Below are positions 33,891 to 43,627 of a stretch of DNA of 64,000 nucleotides, piece after piece. A program made the translations under genes and the position numbers. The stretch covers positions 1-64,000 of the forward strand of contig JAQIBJ010000077.1 of NCBI GenBank assembly GCA_027859085.1, written 5' to 3'. Numbering within the stretch: position 1 is the first letter of the stretch; each line of letters opens with the position of its first letter. Under the pieces are notes generated by a model that worked only from the letters and a program-made list of their open reading frames with translations, made no database searches and was not told where the DNA came from. This DNA is from Mycoplasmatota bacterium (GTDB lineage Bacteria; Bacillota_I; Bacilli_A; Izemoplasmatales; Hujiaoplasmataceae).

Positions 33891-35011
33891 TAAATAATCG
33901 CCATTCTTGTATAAACACCAACAACAAATGGTGCATAAGCTTTAACATGAAAAGGTGCTCTTAATGTTACAAAACCCAAGCCTGAAAATACGATATCATA
34001 CTTTTGATTGTCTCTAATTCTAAATTCATGAAATACCCATTTTGGCAATTCTTCATCTAAAGAAGTCGGTGGCGATAACAAACTGTATAATTTATCTTTA
34101 TATAGTCTATTGGCTTTTTCTGTTTTCGTCCGATGAATGTTTAATTTATTGGAAAAATAGGTCACAACATTAATGACATCACAAGTTTCTCCAGAAATAA
34201 TATCTATTCTGGCCAAACCTCCAAAGAATAAAGTTTGTTCTTCATTTAACTGAAAAACTAACGGTTTAACTTCTTTTTGAGGATACGTTAACTTATAAGA
34301 TTTTCTTGAAAGATAATGCATGTATTGGTGTTTGTTAATAACACCAGGAGTGTCATAAATGATAGATCCATCTACTAAATTAAACCCAATCATTCCTAAC
34401 GTCGTATGAGGCGATAAAGATTCAGTCACAATATTAGAAGCAGCCCCTAAATATCTTTTCAAGATTTGATTAATGATTTTAGATTTACCAACATTGGTTG
34501 AACCAACGATGTAAACATTTCTTTTACCTTTATGTTTATAAATCAGTCTCATCAGTTCATCAAAATTATCATCATATTTAGCTGAAACTAAAACACAGTC
34601 CAATACGGAAAAACCTTGGTGTTTCAACATTACTTTCAACCAATTTAGAATTTTCTTTAACTTAACATTTTTTGGAAGTAAGTCAACTTTATTTCCAACT
34701 AAGATAACATCTTTCATCTCAGTTAAAGTTTTAATTGCAGGAACAAATGAACCAGAAAAATCAAAAATATCAACGATTTTAACAATTAAAGCATCTTCAT
34801 TTTTAATCTTTTCAACCACTTCTAAAAATTCATCATTAGACACTTCATAAGGAAAAGTTTCTGAATAATTTTTGATTCTGAAACAACGCTGGCATATCAA
34901 TTCATCTTCAGATCTGTTTGATAAAAGTTCTTCACTTACGTAACCTGGCTTTGTATTATCCTTACTTTGAATTTTAGAGCCGCAGCCATTACAATATGCA
35001 TTTTCAAACAT
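33890..35011 (-). CDS. yqeH: Circularly permuted GTPase YqeH, 30S assembly factor
   Basis: A 373-residue ribosome biogenesis GTPase. The N-terminus has a zinc finger (CNGCG and CQRC). The GTPase motifs are permuted: NKVDLLP (G4) precedes GSTNVGKSKIIN (G1) and YDTPGV (G3). The C-terminal domain is of unknown fold. It assists 30S assembly. It lies three bases after yqeG, the same order as in Bacillus. Confidence 0.95.
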   Translation of the reverse strand: MFENAYCNGCGSKIQSKDNTKPGYVSEELLSNRSEDELICQRCFRIKNYSETFPYEVSNDEFLEVVEKIKNEDALIVKIVDIFDFSGSFVPAIKTLTEMKDVILVGNKVDLLPKNVKLKKILNWLKVMLKHQGFSVLDCVLVSAKYDDNFDELMRLIYKHKGKRNVYIVGSTNVGKSKIINQILKRYLGAASNIVTESLSPHTTLGMIGFNLVDGSIIYDTPGVINKHQYMHYLSRKSYKLTYPQKEVKPLVFQLNEEQTLFFGGLARIDIISGETCDVINVVTYFSNKLNIHRTKTEKANRLYKDKLYSLLSPPTSLDEELPKWVFHEFRIRDNQKYDIVFSGLGFVTLRAPFHVKAYAPFVVGVYTRMAII

Positions 35012-35014
35012 TGT

Positions 35015-35575
35015 TTACCTCTTTCCCTCTAAATGTAATTTCTCATAATATTCTAAATCAGTTCTTTTTAGTCTATGTAATACTTTTCTTTCTAGACGAC
35101 GATTTAACTTTGTATACCATTTTTCAGTTTTTCGTTTAATCGCATCTACAACAATTGTATAAAATCCCATTCTATTCCCACCAAAAACATCAGTCATAAA
35201 CTGATCACCAATTAAAGCAACTTCTTGTCTCGGAGGATGATTTAGTTTTTTAAGAGCTTTTTTAAACCCGTATTTAAAAGGTTTTCTTGCGCTGAATATA
35301 TATTCACAATCAATATCATCACAAAATTTTTTTACTCTTTGTTCGTTATTGTTTGAAATAATCATCACTTTAAAATCAAGTGATTCCAATTTTTTCATTA
35401 AAGTCTTTATTTGATCGTTTGCTAAATGTTCATCATAAGGAATCAAAGTATTATCCAAATCAATCAATATATTCTTTATTCCTTTTTCTTTCAAAGCTAT
35501 AAAATCTATATCATAAATTGTTTGATGATATTCTTTAGGATAAAAATATTTTTTTCTTAAAAAAATCTCAATCAT
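35015..35575 (-). CDS. yqeG: HAD-family phosphatase YqeG
   Basis: A 186-residue HAD IIIA phosphatase. The catalytic DLDNTLIPYDE lies near residue 40, motif II is VMIISNNNE, and motif III is ALIGDQFMTDVFG. Relatives act on phosphatidylglycerophosphate or unknown phosphoesters. ATG 35575 follows GGAGG at five bases; the track's ATG five codons upstream has no binding site. It is the first gene of the yqe run. Confidence 0.9.
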   Translation of the reverse strand: MIEIFLRKKYFYPKEYHQTIYDIDFIALKEKGIKNILIDLDNTLIPYDEHLANDQIKTLMKKLESLDFKVMIISNNNEQRVKKFCDDIDCEYIFSARKPFKYGFKKALKKLNHPPRQEVALIGDQFMTDVFGGNRMGFYTIVVDAIKRKTEKWYTKLNRRLERKVLHRLKRTDLEYYEKLHLEGKR

Positions 35576-35652
35576 CTTCGCCTCCGACATTAACCATATT
35601 ATACATAAAAGAATACAAATTGTCTATATTTTTAAAGGTTATTTCCGTTAAT

Positions 35653-36330
35653 CTAATACACAAATCTTTTAATTTCTTTTTTCAAACTTTTATTCAAATA
35701 TTTATGATCAGGGAATATAGTCTCTAATAAAGTATGAAAACTTTTTGAATGATTAGATACTTTTAAATGTGATAATTCATGAAATAAAACCAGCTTCATA
35801 TATTTTTTATCTAAACGAGCCAAAAGCGAATTTAATTTAACAATTCTTTTATTACCAATACAACTGCCTAACCTTGATTTCATTAATTGAGATTTATATG
35901 TCACATTATCTAATAAAATATACTGTTTTATAAAGTACTTATCAAGATCTAAAATATATTGTATTTCCTTTAAAACCATACTTTTATAGAATTTTTCAAT
36001 TTTCTTAGTATTAAATAATGTGTCTTGAATACGAATATACTGATGATCAAAATATATATATTCTTGTATATTTTCATCAACTACAACTGAATATTTCTTA
36101 CCCCATATATACATATTGCTTTCATTATATAAATCATATTTTTCAATCGAGTGATACTTTAATATCCACTTTTTATGTTTAAACATAAATGATTCAATTG
36201 TTTGTTGAGAGATCTTTTTGTTACAAGTTATCTTAATTGTGTTGTCTTCATATCGTATATACATATGTTTAATTTTTTTGAAAAAAACTTGATAATTAAT
36301 TGAATAATTATCAAGTTTAATATGATTCAT
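35653..36330 (-). CDS. YgjP-type zinc metallopeptidase
   Basis: A 225-residue protein of the YgjP/DUF45 (WLM-like) family. LVLFHELSHLKVSNHSKSFH gives the HExxH zinc motif and a third histidine, and SRLGSCIGNKRIVKLNSLLA is the family's conserved block, with Leu in place of the common Trp in SRWGSC. It overlaps mtnN by 14 bases. Relatives are linked to DNA-protein repair or unknown proteolysis; the target is unknown. Confidence 0.85.
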   Translation of the reverse strand: MNHIKLDNYSINYQVFFKKIKHMYIRYEDNTIKITCNKKISQQTIESFMFKHKKWILKYHSIEKYDLYNESNMYIWGKKYSVVVDENIQEYIYFDHQYIRIQDTLFNTKKIEKFYKSMVLKEIQYILDLDKYFIKQYILLDNVTYKSQLMKSRLGSCIGNKRIVKLNSLLARLDKKYMKLVLFHELSHLKVSNHSKSFHTLLETIFPDHKYLNKSLKKEIKRFVY

Positions 36331-37018
36331 CTAGTTCCTCTAAAAATGAAATAACAAAATTAGAACTTTTTTTAGCAACTTCTTTTGAGACTTTTTGATA
36401 TGATATTGTTTGAGAATTATCTTCTACTATATCAGATATCCCTCTCACAGATACAAAGGGAATACTAAATTTATAAGCAGTCATGGCGATGGCCATTCCT
36501 TCCATTTCACACGCTAAAATATTAGAAACATTTTTACTGATTTTGTCCAAATACCGTAATTTTGTAACGAATTTGTCTCCAGATACAATGTTTCCTACTT
36601 TATAATCATAACCCAGTCTATCAAAAATTTCTTTGGCAAGCTTTAAATACTTTCTATCACTTTGGACGATTAATGGATCATCCCCCATTTTACCATAGGG
36701 TAAATCATCAATTGCGTTCAAAGACGCATCAAAATAGGCAATACCTTCGCCCAATATGATATCACCTAATTCAGCGGGTTTCAATCCACCAGCAACACCG
36801 GTATTAATGATCATATTCACATGATAATGGCTTGCTAAAACAGTCGCAGCGATGGCTGCGTTTACCTTACCAATATCCGATTTAACGATCACAATTTCAT
36901 GATTATTAATTTTTCCAAGATAAAAAGTTTTATCGCCAATCAATTCTGTTTTAGCAATAATCATTTTTTCAAAAAAGAAATTTAACTCTATATCAAGTGC
37001 ACCAATAATTCCTATCAC
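36317..37018 (-). CDS. mtnN: 5'-methylthioadenosine / S-adenosylhomocysteine nucleosidase
   Basis: A 233-residue enzyme that removes adenine from MTA and SAH, recycling SAM by-products. IIGALDIELNFF, INTGVAGGL and CEMEGMAIAMTA are the family motifs, the last holding the ribose-binding Glu residues; the catalytic Asp is in VRGISDI. The start is GTG after GAGG. Its products come partly from the methyltransferases in this region (TrmR, YqeM, RimO). Confidence 0.94.
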   Translation of the reverse strand: MIGIIGALDIELNFFFEKMIIAKTELIGDKTFYLGKINNHEIVIVKSDIGKVNAAIAATVLASHYHVNMIINTGVAGGLKPAELGDIILGEGIAYFDASLNAIDDLPYGKMGDDPLIVQSDRKYLKLAKEIFDRLGYDYKVGNIVSGDKFVTKLRYLDKISKNVSNILACEMEGMAIAMTAYKFSIPFVSVRGISDIVEDNSQTISYQKVSKEVAKKSSNFVISFLEELDESY

Positions 37019-37038
37019 AATTCCAACCTCACAATAAA

Positions 37039-37509
37039 CTATTTTACATCTACAATTTCAACTGTAATGTCTTTTCCTGTTTCAGCTTTATAGTTAACTG
37101 TTTGTCCTTTTTTCTGACCAATAAGCGCTTTTCCTAAAGGTGACTCATCAGAAATTTGATTGTTTAAAGGATTCGCTTCAATTGAACCAACAATTTTTAA
37201 TTGTCTCTCAATTTTTTGTTTAACGAATTTTACAGTGACTTGTTTTCCAACTGAAATTAATCTTGAACGACTATTTTCATTAATAATAACACTGTTCTTT
37301 AGAATATTTTCAATTTCTTTAATTCGTGCTTCAATTCTAGCTTGTTCATCCCTTGCTGCATCATAATCAGCATTTTCAGATAAATCTCCTTGTGCTCTAG
37401 CTTCCTTTAAATCTAGTAAATTCTTCTCTCTAATTGGACCTTTTAATTTCTCTAATTCCTTTTTGTGTTGGTCGTAACCAGTTTGTGTTAATTTAAACTT
37501 GTTTTCCAT
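37039..37509 (-). CDS. greA: Transcription elongation factor GreA
   Basis: A 156-residue RNA polymerase cleavage factor. The N-terminal coiled coil bears the acidic tip DLSENADYDAARDEQ and the C-terminal FKBP-like domain has SDESPLGKALIGQKKG. ATG follows AAAGGGG. A sigma-A-type promoter lies just upstream. Confidence 0.97.
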   Translation of the reverse strand: MENKFKLTQTGYDQHKKELEKLKGPIREKNLLDLKEARAQGDLSENADYDAARDEQARIEARIKEIENILKNSVIINENSRSRLISVGKQVTVKFVKQKIERQLKIVGSIEANPLNNQISDESPLGKALIGQKKGQTVNYKAETGKDITVEIVDVK

Positions 37510-37533
37510 ATTATGTCCCCTTTACATTTTAAT

Positions 37534-37562
37534 ATTATAACATATATTTATTATATTCTTAA
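37534..37562 (-). promoter_or_regulatory. Promoter of greA
   Basis: On the minus strand TTAAGA (37562-37557) and TATAAT (37539-37534) are 17 bases apart, with an extended TGT before the -10. It lies in the 61-base gap after trhP2. Confidence 0.55.
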
Positions 37563-37570
37563 AATAATTT

Positions 37571-38755
37571 TTATATAATTTTCCTAATCATACTGTTATC
37601 CATTACCGCTATAGGACAAGCAATCCTAACAATTTGCAATGGATGTCTTGCTGCATCCAATTCTAAATCTTCTTCATCCCTAATAATACCTGCTTGCAGT
37701 TGAATGATAGTTTTGTCCGGCATAAGTATCTCTAAACGATCTTTTGGTTCAAAATAATTACGTTGTTGAATAACCAGTTCTTTGTTTTCATAGTCATAAG
37801 CTTTCACTAAGCCAACAAATTCTTTTGTCGGCACTTCACTTCTACTATTGTATAGTTGTTGTTCTATGGTTGTCTCACCTTCAAAAAAACCATGAGATGT
37901 TAATCTATTTTCAGCTTTTTTTATCTCTGATTGATATTGTTCAATAGGCCTCATACAATTCATCTCATAATCATCAATCATCATTCTATAAGTGTTAATC
38001 ACTGTTGCAATATAATGAATTGACTTCATACGTCCTTCTACCTTTAATGAAGCAACTTTTAAATCCAGTAAATCTTTTATTTGATTTGTCGCTTCTAAAT
38101 CTTTAGAAGACATTTGAAAATCATAATCATCAGAAACTAGTGAGTCACCCTCATAAAGATTATATAGCCATCTACAAGTATGTGCGCATCCGCCTCTGTT
38201 AGCATCTCTTAATACTGTATAATTTGATAACGTACAACGGCCAGAATATGACACGCACATTCCTCCATGAATAAACACTTCTAAGTCTGTTTGTGATTTC
38301 GATTGTATCATTTTTATTTCATCAAGAGACGCTTCTCTTGATAACACAACACGTTTTACACCTTGTTTATAAAAATAATTAGACAATACAGAATTAGTTA
38401 ATGAAAATTGAGTTGATAAGTGAATTTCTAAATTTGTTAATGCTTTGGCTTTTTCAATGACAATCATATTAGAACAGATGATTGCATCAACTCCGATTTT
38501 TTCTAATTCTAGTAAATATTCATCCAATCCAAAAACATCTTCATCATGAAAGACCATATTCATTGTCACATAAACTTTTTTATTTAAGTCATGTGCAAAT
38601 TTTACAAGTTCTTCAATCATCGAGTAATCAAAGTTTGAAGCTCTAGCTCTTAATGAAAATTGTTTACCGCCAATATAAACTGCATCAGCACCATATAATA
38701 AAGCAATCTTTGCTTTATACAAATTACCTGCGGGCGCTAATAATTCAGTCAACAT
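37571..38755 (-). CDS. U32-family tRNA hydroxylation protein (YrrO/TrhP2-like)
   Basis: A 394-residue U32 peptidase-family protein. MLTELLAPAGN and YGADAVYIGG start the barrel; GMCVSYSGRCTLSN and RGGCAHTCRW give four cysteines for a 4Fe-4S cluster. In Bacillus YrrN and YrrO (TrhP1/2) make 5-hydroxyuridine at tRNA position 34 from prephenate, and the next gene product TrmR methylates it. ATG 38755 follows AAGGGTG; the track starts 15 codons early. It overlaps trhP1 by 11 bases. Confidence 0.88.
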   Translation of the reverse strand: MLTELLAPAGNLYKAKIALLYGADAVYIGGKQFSLRARASNFDYSMIEELVKFAHDLNKKVYVTMNMVFHDEDVFGLDEYLLELEKIGVDAIICSNMIVIEKAKALTNLEIHLSTQFSLTNSVLSNYFYKQGVKRVVLSREASLDEIKMIQSKSQTDLEVFIHGGMCVSYSGRCTLSNYTVLRDANRGGCAHTCRWLYNLYEGDSLVSDDYDFQMSSKDLEATNQIKDLLDLKVASLKVEGRMKSIHYIATVINTYRMMIDDYEMNCMRPIEQYQSEIKKAENRLTSHGFFEGETTIEQQLYNSRSEVPTKEFVGLVKAYDYENKELVIQQRNYFEPKDRLEILMPDKTIIQLQAGIIRDEEDLELDAARHPLQIVRIACPIAVMDNSMIRKII

Positions 38756-39629
38756 GTCGTTCACCCTTGGTCTTTTCTGTTGGAAGGTAATAAAATCCAC
38801 TATTAAAATTACTATGATACTTATCTAAGAATTTCTGTTGAACTTGTGTGTTTTGATAAGCCTTAATTGTATCATAATATTCCACATCATCAATAAACAA
38901 TCTTTCAATAAAGAAATCTGATATATAGTCTTTTAGTTGAATCAATTCTTCAAAAGACTGAAGTTGTTTATCTCTAAAGATATGCGTACCCATATTGTCT
39001 TCAAGTATAGGATAATATATACTATCTCTTGTTTTTTCTTCAAGAACAAATTGGTGATTGTTTTTTATTTTATAATTTTTTTTATTTTTATGGATAAAGT
39101 AGTTGGTTATTAATTGCCTTTTTGAATAAAACATATCAATAAAACCATGACCTACAAGAGAATATTCTATCTTTGAAGGTGATTGCACAATAGTTAAGAT
39201 TTCCTCAAGTGTAATCTCTTTAGACAAAGTCATGCCTTTAATTTTATCCTCTAAAAACATCGCATCAAAGGTATTGGTGTTCATGGTTCCTGGTTGATAG
39301 ATGACTTTATTTTCTAATCCATATTCTTTAGCGATAACATAGACTGTATAATCATTAATAACAATACCATCAATACCAATTTCTTTAAAAAACTTCATCC
39401 AAGCATTTAGTTCAAAAATATCAGTTTCATGAATCATTTTATTAATATATACATACACATTTATTTTATGATTATGAATCAACTGAAATACTTCTTTAAA
39501 CGCTGTTTGATTAAGCGGAAAAATTGATTTGGCTGTAAAAACTGACGTGTCAAGCATCACTACATTGACACCTAAATCAATCATATTTTGAATTTCATCT
39601 TTTGTTTTTAATCTAGCTACTATATTCAA
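38745..39629 (-). CDS. U32-family partner protein (YrrN/TrhP1-like)
   Basis: A 294-residue U32-like barrel without the cysteine cluster of its neighbour. VARLKTKDEIQNMIDLGV, IDGIVINDYTVYVIA and YSLVGHGFIDMFYSKRQL match the shorter YrrN/TrhP1 type. The best start is TTG 39629 behind AGGTGA; the upstream GTG at 39638 lies inside that binding site. Size and order beside YrrO-like and TrmR support a joint role in wobble-uridine hydroxylation. Confidence 0.8.
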   Translation of the reverse strand: MNIVARLKTKDEIQNMIDLGVNVVMLDTSVFTAKSIFPLNQTAFKEVFQLIHNHKINVYVYINKMIHETDIFELNAWMKFFKEIGIDGIVINDYTVYVIAKEYGLENKVIYQPGTMNTNTFDAMFLEDKIKGMTLSKEITLEEILTIVQSPSKIEYSLVGHGFIDMFYSKRQLITNYFIHKNKKNYKIKNNHQFVLEEKTRDSIYYPILEDNMGTHIFRDKQLQSFEELIQLKDYISDFFIERLFIDDVEYYDTIKAYQNTQVQQKFLDKYHSNFNSGFYYLPTEKTKGERHVD

Positions 39630-39638
39630 TATAATCAC

Positions 39639-40259
39639 CTATTTCTTAATAGATATTGATAAACCGTCCCCTATGTCATAAATGTAACTATCAAAATCTG
39701 GGTGATTTACAATAAATTCATTATAATGATTTATTTTTTTTACAAGTTGTTTTCTGTTTCGACTTTCAATATCTTCAGGATGAGCAACCATGCCCCTAAA
39801 TAATAAATTGTCAGAAACAATTAATCCTCCAGTTTTAAGATTTTTCGAAAATTTTTCAAAAAATCTAATATAAGAAGATTTTGCTGCATCAATAAAGATA
39901 ATATCATAGTCATCATCATCAATAATTACATCATTTGCATCGCCTAAAAGTAATCTAATTTTATTAGACTGATTTGCAAATTCAATATTACTATTCGCTT
40001 GTTTAAATAATGTTTCATTTCTTTCAATACTTGTCACTTCTGCATTGGTAAAAAGTGCCATAAGAATAGAACTATAACCTATAGCTGTTCCAATCTCAAG
40101 CACTTTTTTTGCATTGTGAATTTTAATCAGTTGAATCAAGAAATGAATACCCTCATCAGTCATGATGGGTATTTGATCAACCTTTGCTTGTTGTTTTAGT
40201 TTAGCAACAATTTCATGGTCAAACGGTTTATTAACATTTCTCAAATATTCTTGATTCAT
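39639..40259 (-). CDS. trmR: tRNA 5-hydroxyuridine methyltransferase TrmR (YrrM)
   Basis: A 206-residue O-methyltransferase. SAM motif VLEIGTAIGYSSILMA, acidic SIERNE and the metal-binding IIFIDAAKSSY and SDNLLFRG are visible. In Bacillus TrmR converts 5-hydroxyuridine 34 in tRNA to 5-methoxyuridine. The two U32 genes directly downstream supply the hydroxyl group, so the whole pathway is in one cluster. Confidence 0.9.
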   Translation of the reverse strand: MNQEYLRNVNKPFDHEIVAKLKQQAKVDQIPIMTDEGIHFLIQLIKIHNAKKVLEIGTAIGYSSILMALFTNAEVTSIERNETLFKQANSNIEFANQSNKIRLLLGDANDVIIDDDDYDIIFIDAAKSSYIRFFEKFSKNLKTGGLIVSDNLLFRGMVAHPEDIESRNRKQLVKKINHYNEFIVNHPDFDSYIYDIGDGLSISIKK

Positions 40260-40260
40260 C

Positions 40261-40551
40261 TTATTTTTCTTCGTTTTCTTCAGTTTCTTCGTTTTGTTCT
40301 TCTAAGAAGCTTTCTAATACTTCTTCAACTAAATCCCATTCAGCATCTGTTTCAATTTGTCCTAAAGAACCTTCGTCGCCATCTTCAGGATCAAAGCTAG
40401 CGGCATTAAACTCATCATTATCATCATTGTCTAATTTATAAACAACGTATGATTTATTAAACTCTTCTGATTCAAAAGTTAAAATAATTCTTGCAGTTAA
40501 TTCATTACCTAATTCATCTGTTAAGATGATAGTATCTTGTAAATCTGTCAT
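40261..40551 (-). CDS. DUF1292 protein (YrzB-like)
   Basis: A 96-residue acidic protein of DUF1292. It starts MTDLQDTIILTDELGNE, contains YVVYKLDND and ends with a Glu-rich tail. Function unknown; it is always near ruvX and alaS in Bacillota. ATG 40551 follows GAGG at six bases; the track start is a GTG upstream. The neighbour IreB (YrzL) usual here is missing. Confidence 0.88.
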   Translation of the reverse strand: MTDLQDTIILTDELGNELTARIILTFESEEFNKSYVVYKLDNDDNDEFNAASFDPEDGDEGSLGQIETDAEWDLVEEVLESFLEEQNEETEENEEK

Positions 40552-40559
40552 GTCATTCC

Positions 40560-40976
40560 TCACTTTCTGCTATCTAAATAGCTTTGTAATATAATCGTAG
40601 CTGCTATATAGTCTACTTTTTTCTTTCTCTTTTTACGGCTCATATCTGCCGTTATCATAATGGCATTTGCCATTTTAGATGTTAATCTCTCATCCCACAA
40701 AACAACTTCCTTGTTTGTAGAATTTTCAAGTTTCTTTTTAAAAACCAATGTATCTTCAGCTTGAGATCCAAGGCTACCATTCATATTTTTCGGCAACCCT
40801 AATACTATCTTCTCATATAGTGTAAAATCAATCAATTCTTTTAACTCTCTAATTGCTGCTTTATAATTGTTTGTGTCAAAAGTAATCGTTTTAACCCTTG
40901 AAGCAATGGTCTGAGATAAATCAGAACTTGCAACACCTAATGTCTTAGAACCCAAATCTAGGCCTAATATTTTCAT
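40560..40976 (-). CDS. ruvX: RuvX / YqgF pre-16S rRNA nuclease
   Basis: A 138-residue RNase H-fold protein. ILGLDLGSKTLGVASSD carries the first acidic residue, VLGLPKNMNGSLG the second block, and LWDERLTS and DYIAATIILQSYL the rest. It trims the 16S rRNA 5' end. Its ATG overlaps the alaS stop (ATGA), so it is translationally coupled. Confidence 0.94.
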   Translation of the reverse strand: MKILGLDLGSKTLGVASSDLSQTIASRVKTITFDTNNYKAAIRELKELIDFTLYEKIVLGLPKNMNGSLGSQAEDTLVFKKKLENSTNKEVVLWDERLTSKMANAIMITADMSRKKRKKKVDYIAATIILQSYLDSRK

Positions 40977-43606
40977 AATACAAGCTCCTTAACTTTTTCT
41001 AATGCATCATTGATTTTAGAAGTGTCTTTTCCGCCCGCTTGAGCAAAATCTTTTCTTCCTCCGCCTGATCCATCACATATTTTAGCTGCTTCTCTAACGA
41101 TTTTTCCTGCATCTAAAGTTTCATCATTGCTTTTAGCAATAAATATTACTTTTTTATTTTGTATAGTCGCTAGCAAAATAAATCCATTGTCTAACGTTTG
41201 GATCAAATCATCTGCTAGTTGTTTAAGTACTGAGGCATTTACACCTTTAACAAGAGAAATAATTTTATTATCATATGTATCTTTCGAGAAGTCACCAACT
41301 TTATTTAATGATTGTGTTTCTTTCAATTGGTTGAATTCTTTTTCCAATGATTTAACTGACTGTTGTAAATCTTTTAGTAACTCTCTTTGATGAATAACAT
41401 CTTTGTAAGATCCAACAGGTTTATAATCCTCTTTAAAATCTATCGTTAAATCCATTTTTTCGTTTTTTGCTTGTTCAATAATCTTTCTTGCTTTTCTTCT
41501 TAGATTTTCAATGTCTTCATTCAAACCAGTTAATTCACTTAGTAAGTCATCCACTCTATCATTTGCTAACCCTTCTATTCTGTAAATACCTGAACCAATA
41601 GAATATACAGCTTTAATAGCGAATCGTTCAATATCTGAAACATCTTTAACATGGGTCCCACCACATAAATCAAGGGTATACTTTAAATCAACTGTTCTTA
41701 CTTTATCAGAATACTTTTCACCAAATTCTGCAATAGCGCCTTTTTCTTTTGCTTCATCTACAGATAGAATTGATGTTGATGTGAAATATTCCTCTTGAAT
41801 CATATCATTCACTAATTCTTCAATTTTTATAATTTCTTCATCAGTTAAATTTTCAAAATGATTAAAATCAAATCTCAAACTTGTACTTGTCACTTGAGAA
41901 CCTTGCTGTGAAACATGCTTCCCTAAAGTATCTCTTAAAACTTTAAATAATAAATGTGTTGCAGAATGGTGATACTCTGTAAATTCTCTATTTTCTTGAT
42001 CAACACTTGCTCTGACAGTTTGACCTTCTAAATTTTCCGGAATATCTTCTTTAATCGAATGTAAAAACTGTCCGTTTGGTAATTTATTAACATCTATAAC
42101 ATGTAGATGATAATCATCGTTATAAATAACGCCTTTATCAGCAATTTGTCCACCAGATGTTGCATAAAATGGTGTTTTTCTTAGGACAATTCCTTCTGGA
42201 AAAACCTTTATAACTTCTGTCATTTCATCCAATCTATCATACCCAACAAATTCAGAAGTTTCTTTGAATTCTAGATATTCACTATTTTGTGATGTTAAAG
42301 ATGATGTATCAGTACGTGCATTTCTAGCTCGTTCTTTTTGTTTTTCCATTTCTTGTTTGAAACCAGCAATGTCAACTTTGAATCCCTTTTCCTCAGCATA
42401 TTCTTCAGTTAATTCTAAAGGAAATCCATAAGTATCATATAATAAAAATGCATTTTCACCGCTAATTAATTTATTGTCACTACGTTTAATAATTTCAAGT
42501 AATTTTTCTTCACCAGAGTTTAAAGTTTCTAAGAATTTCACTTCTTCATTGTGAATTATTTTTTTTATGATTGATGCTTTTTCTTCTAATCCCGGATAAA
42601 ATGGTTTCATTAGTTCAATAACAACTGTGACCAAATCAGATAGAAATGGTTTATCTATTCCATTTTGTTTTCCGTGTTTAACAGCTCTTCTTAATAGCCT
42701 GCGTATGACATAACCTCTACCTTCATTCGAAATCATTGCGCCATCATTTAAAGCCATCGTAATGGTTCTAATGTGATCAGCAACAATCTTAAATGATTTC
42801 TGACCTGTATATTCTATCTGAGCAATTTCACCGAATCGGTTTATAATTGGCAAGAACAAATCAGTTTCAAAATTTGTTTTCGCATTTTGAAAAACTGATG
42901 CGAATCTTTCTAGTCCTCCACCAGTATCAATATTCTTGCTCGGTAATTCCGGATATTCTTCTCTTGCTAAATCATCTTTTGCATTATATTGCGATAATAC
43001 AATATTCCAAAGTTCAACATATCTATCATTTTCAATATCTTTTTTTATTGACTCAGTTGTATGGTCACCAAAATCAGGTCCTCTGTCATAAAATACTTCA
43101 GTACATGGTCCGCATGGTCCAGTACCAATTTCCCAAAAGTTATTTTCTGAAGGTATTAAATTTTCTGGTTTAATCCCTTTATCAAGCCATTTATCATATG
43201 TTTCATTATCTGTTGGATAATAAGTAAAATAAAGTTTATCTAATGGCATATCAAAATACTTTGGACTGGATAATATCTCATATGCATAATCGATTGCATC
43301 ATCTCTAAAGTAATCGCCTATAGAAAAATTACCAAGCATTTCAAAAAATGTATGATGCCTTGCGGTATTACCAACGTTTTCTATATCATTAGTACGTATA
43401 CATTTTTGTACATTAACAATGCATGGGTTTTTAGGAACAACACGTCCATCAAAATACTGTTTTAAAGCAGCGACCCCTGAATTCATCCATAATAAAGTAG
43501 GATCATTATTGGGTATCAATGATGCGCTTTCTTCAATACGGTGACCTTTATCACTAAAAAAGTTTAACCATATTTTTCTAATTTCATGTCCTTTTAAATT
43601 TTTCAT
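40973..43606 (-). CDS. alaS: Alanyl-tRNA synthetase
   Basis: An 877-residue class II synthetase with a catalytic domain (about 1-460), an editing domain (about 550-720; HHSATHLL and CGGTHV zinc ligands) and a C-terminal DHHA1 domain with GGGRKDFAQAGG. All motifs look intact. ATG follows GAGGTG. A T-box leader with a GCU specifier precedes it and controls it by uncharged tRNA-Ala. Confidence 0.97.
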   Translation of the reverse strand: MKNLKGHEIRKIWLNFFSDKGHRIEESASLIPNNDPTLLWMNSGVAALKQYFDGRVVPKNPCIVNVQKCIRTNDIENVGNTARHHTFFEMLGNFSIGDYFRDDAIDYAYEILSSPKYFDMPLDKLYFTYYPTDNETYDKWLDKGIKPENLIPSENNFWEIGTGPCGPCTEVFYDRGPDFGDHTTESIKKDIENDRYVELWNIVLSQYNAKDDLAREEYPELPSKNIDTGGGLERFASVFQNAKTNFETDLFLPIINRFGEIAQIEYTGQKSFKIVADHIRTITMALNDGAMISNEGRGYVIRRLLRRAVKHGKQNGIDKPFLSDLVTVVIELMKPFYPGLEEKASIIKKIIHNEEVKFLETLNSGEEKLLEIIKRSDNKLISGENAFLLYDTYGFPLELTEEYAEEKGFKVDIAGFKQEMEKQKERARNARTDTSSLTSQNSEYLEFKETSEFVGYDRLDEMTEVIKVFPEGIVLRKTPFYATSGGQIADKGVIYNDDYHLHVIDVNKLPNGQFLHSIKEDIPENLEGQTVRASVDQENREFTEYHHSATHLLFKVLRDTLGKHVSQQGSQVTSTSLRFDFNHFENLTDEEIIKIEELVNDMIQEEYFTSTSILSVDEAKEKGAIAEFGEKYSDKVRTVDLKYTLDLCGGTHVKDVSDIERFAIKAVYSIGSGIYRIEGLANDRVDDLLSELTGLNEDIENLRRKARKIIEQAKNEKMDLTIDFKEDYKPVGSYKDVIHQRELLKDLQQSVKSLEKEFNQLKETQSLNKVGDFSKDTYDNKIISLVKGVNASVLKQLADDLIQTLDNGFILLATIQNKKVIFIAKSNDETLDAGKIVREAAKICDGSGGGRKDFAQAGGKDTSKINDALEKVKELVL

Positions 43607-43627
43607 ACTTTCACCTCATTAAATAAG

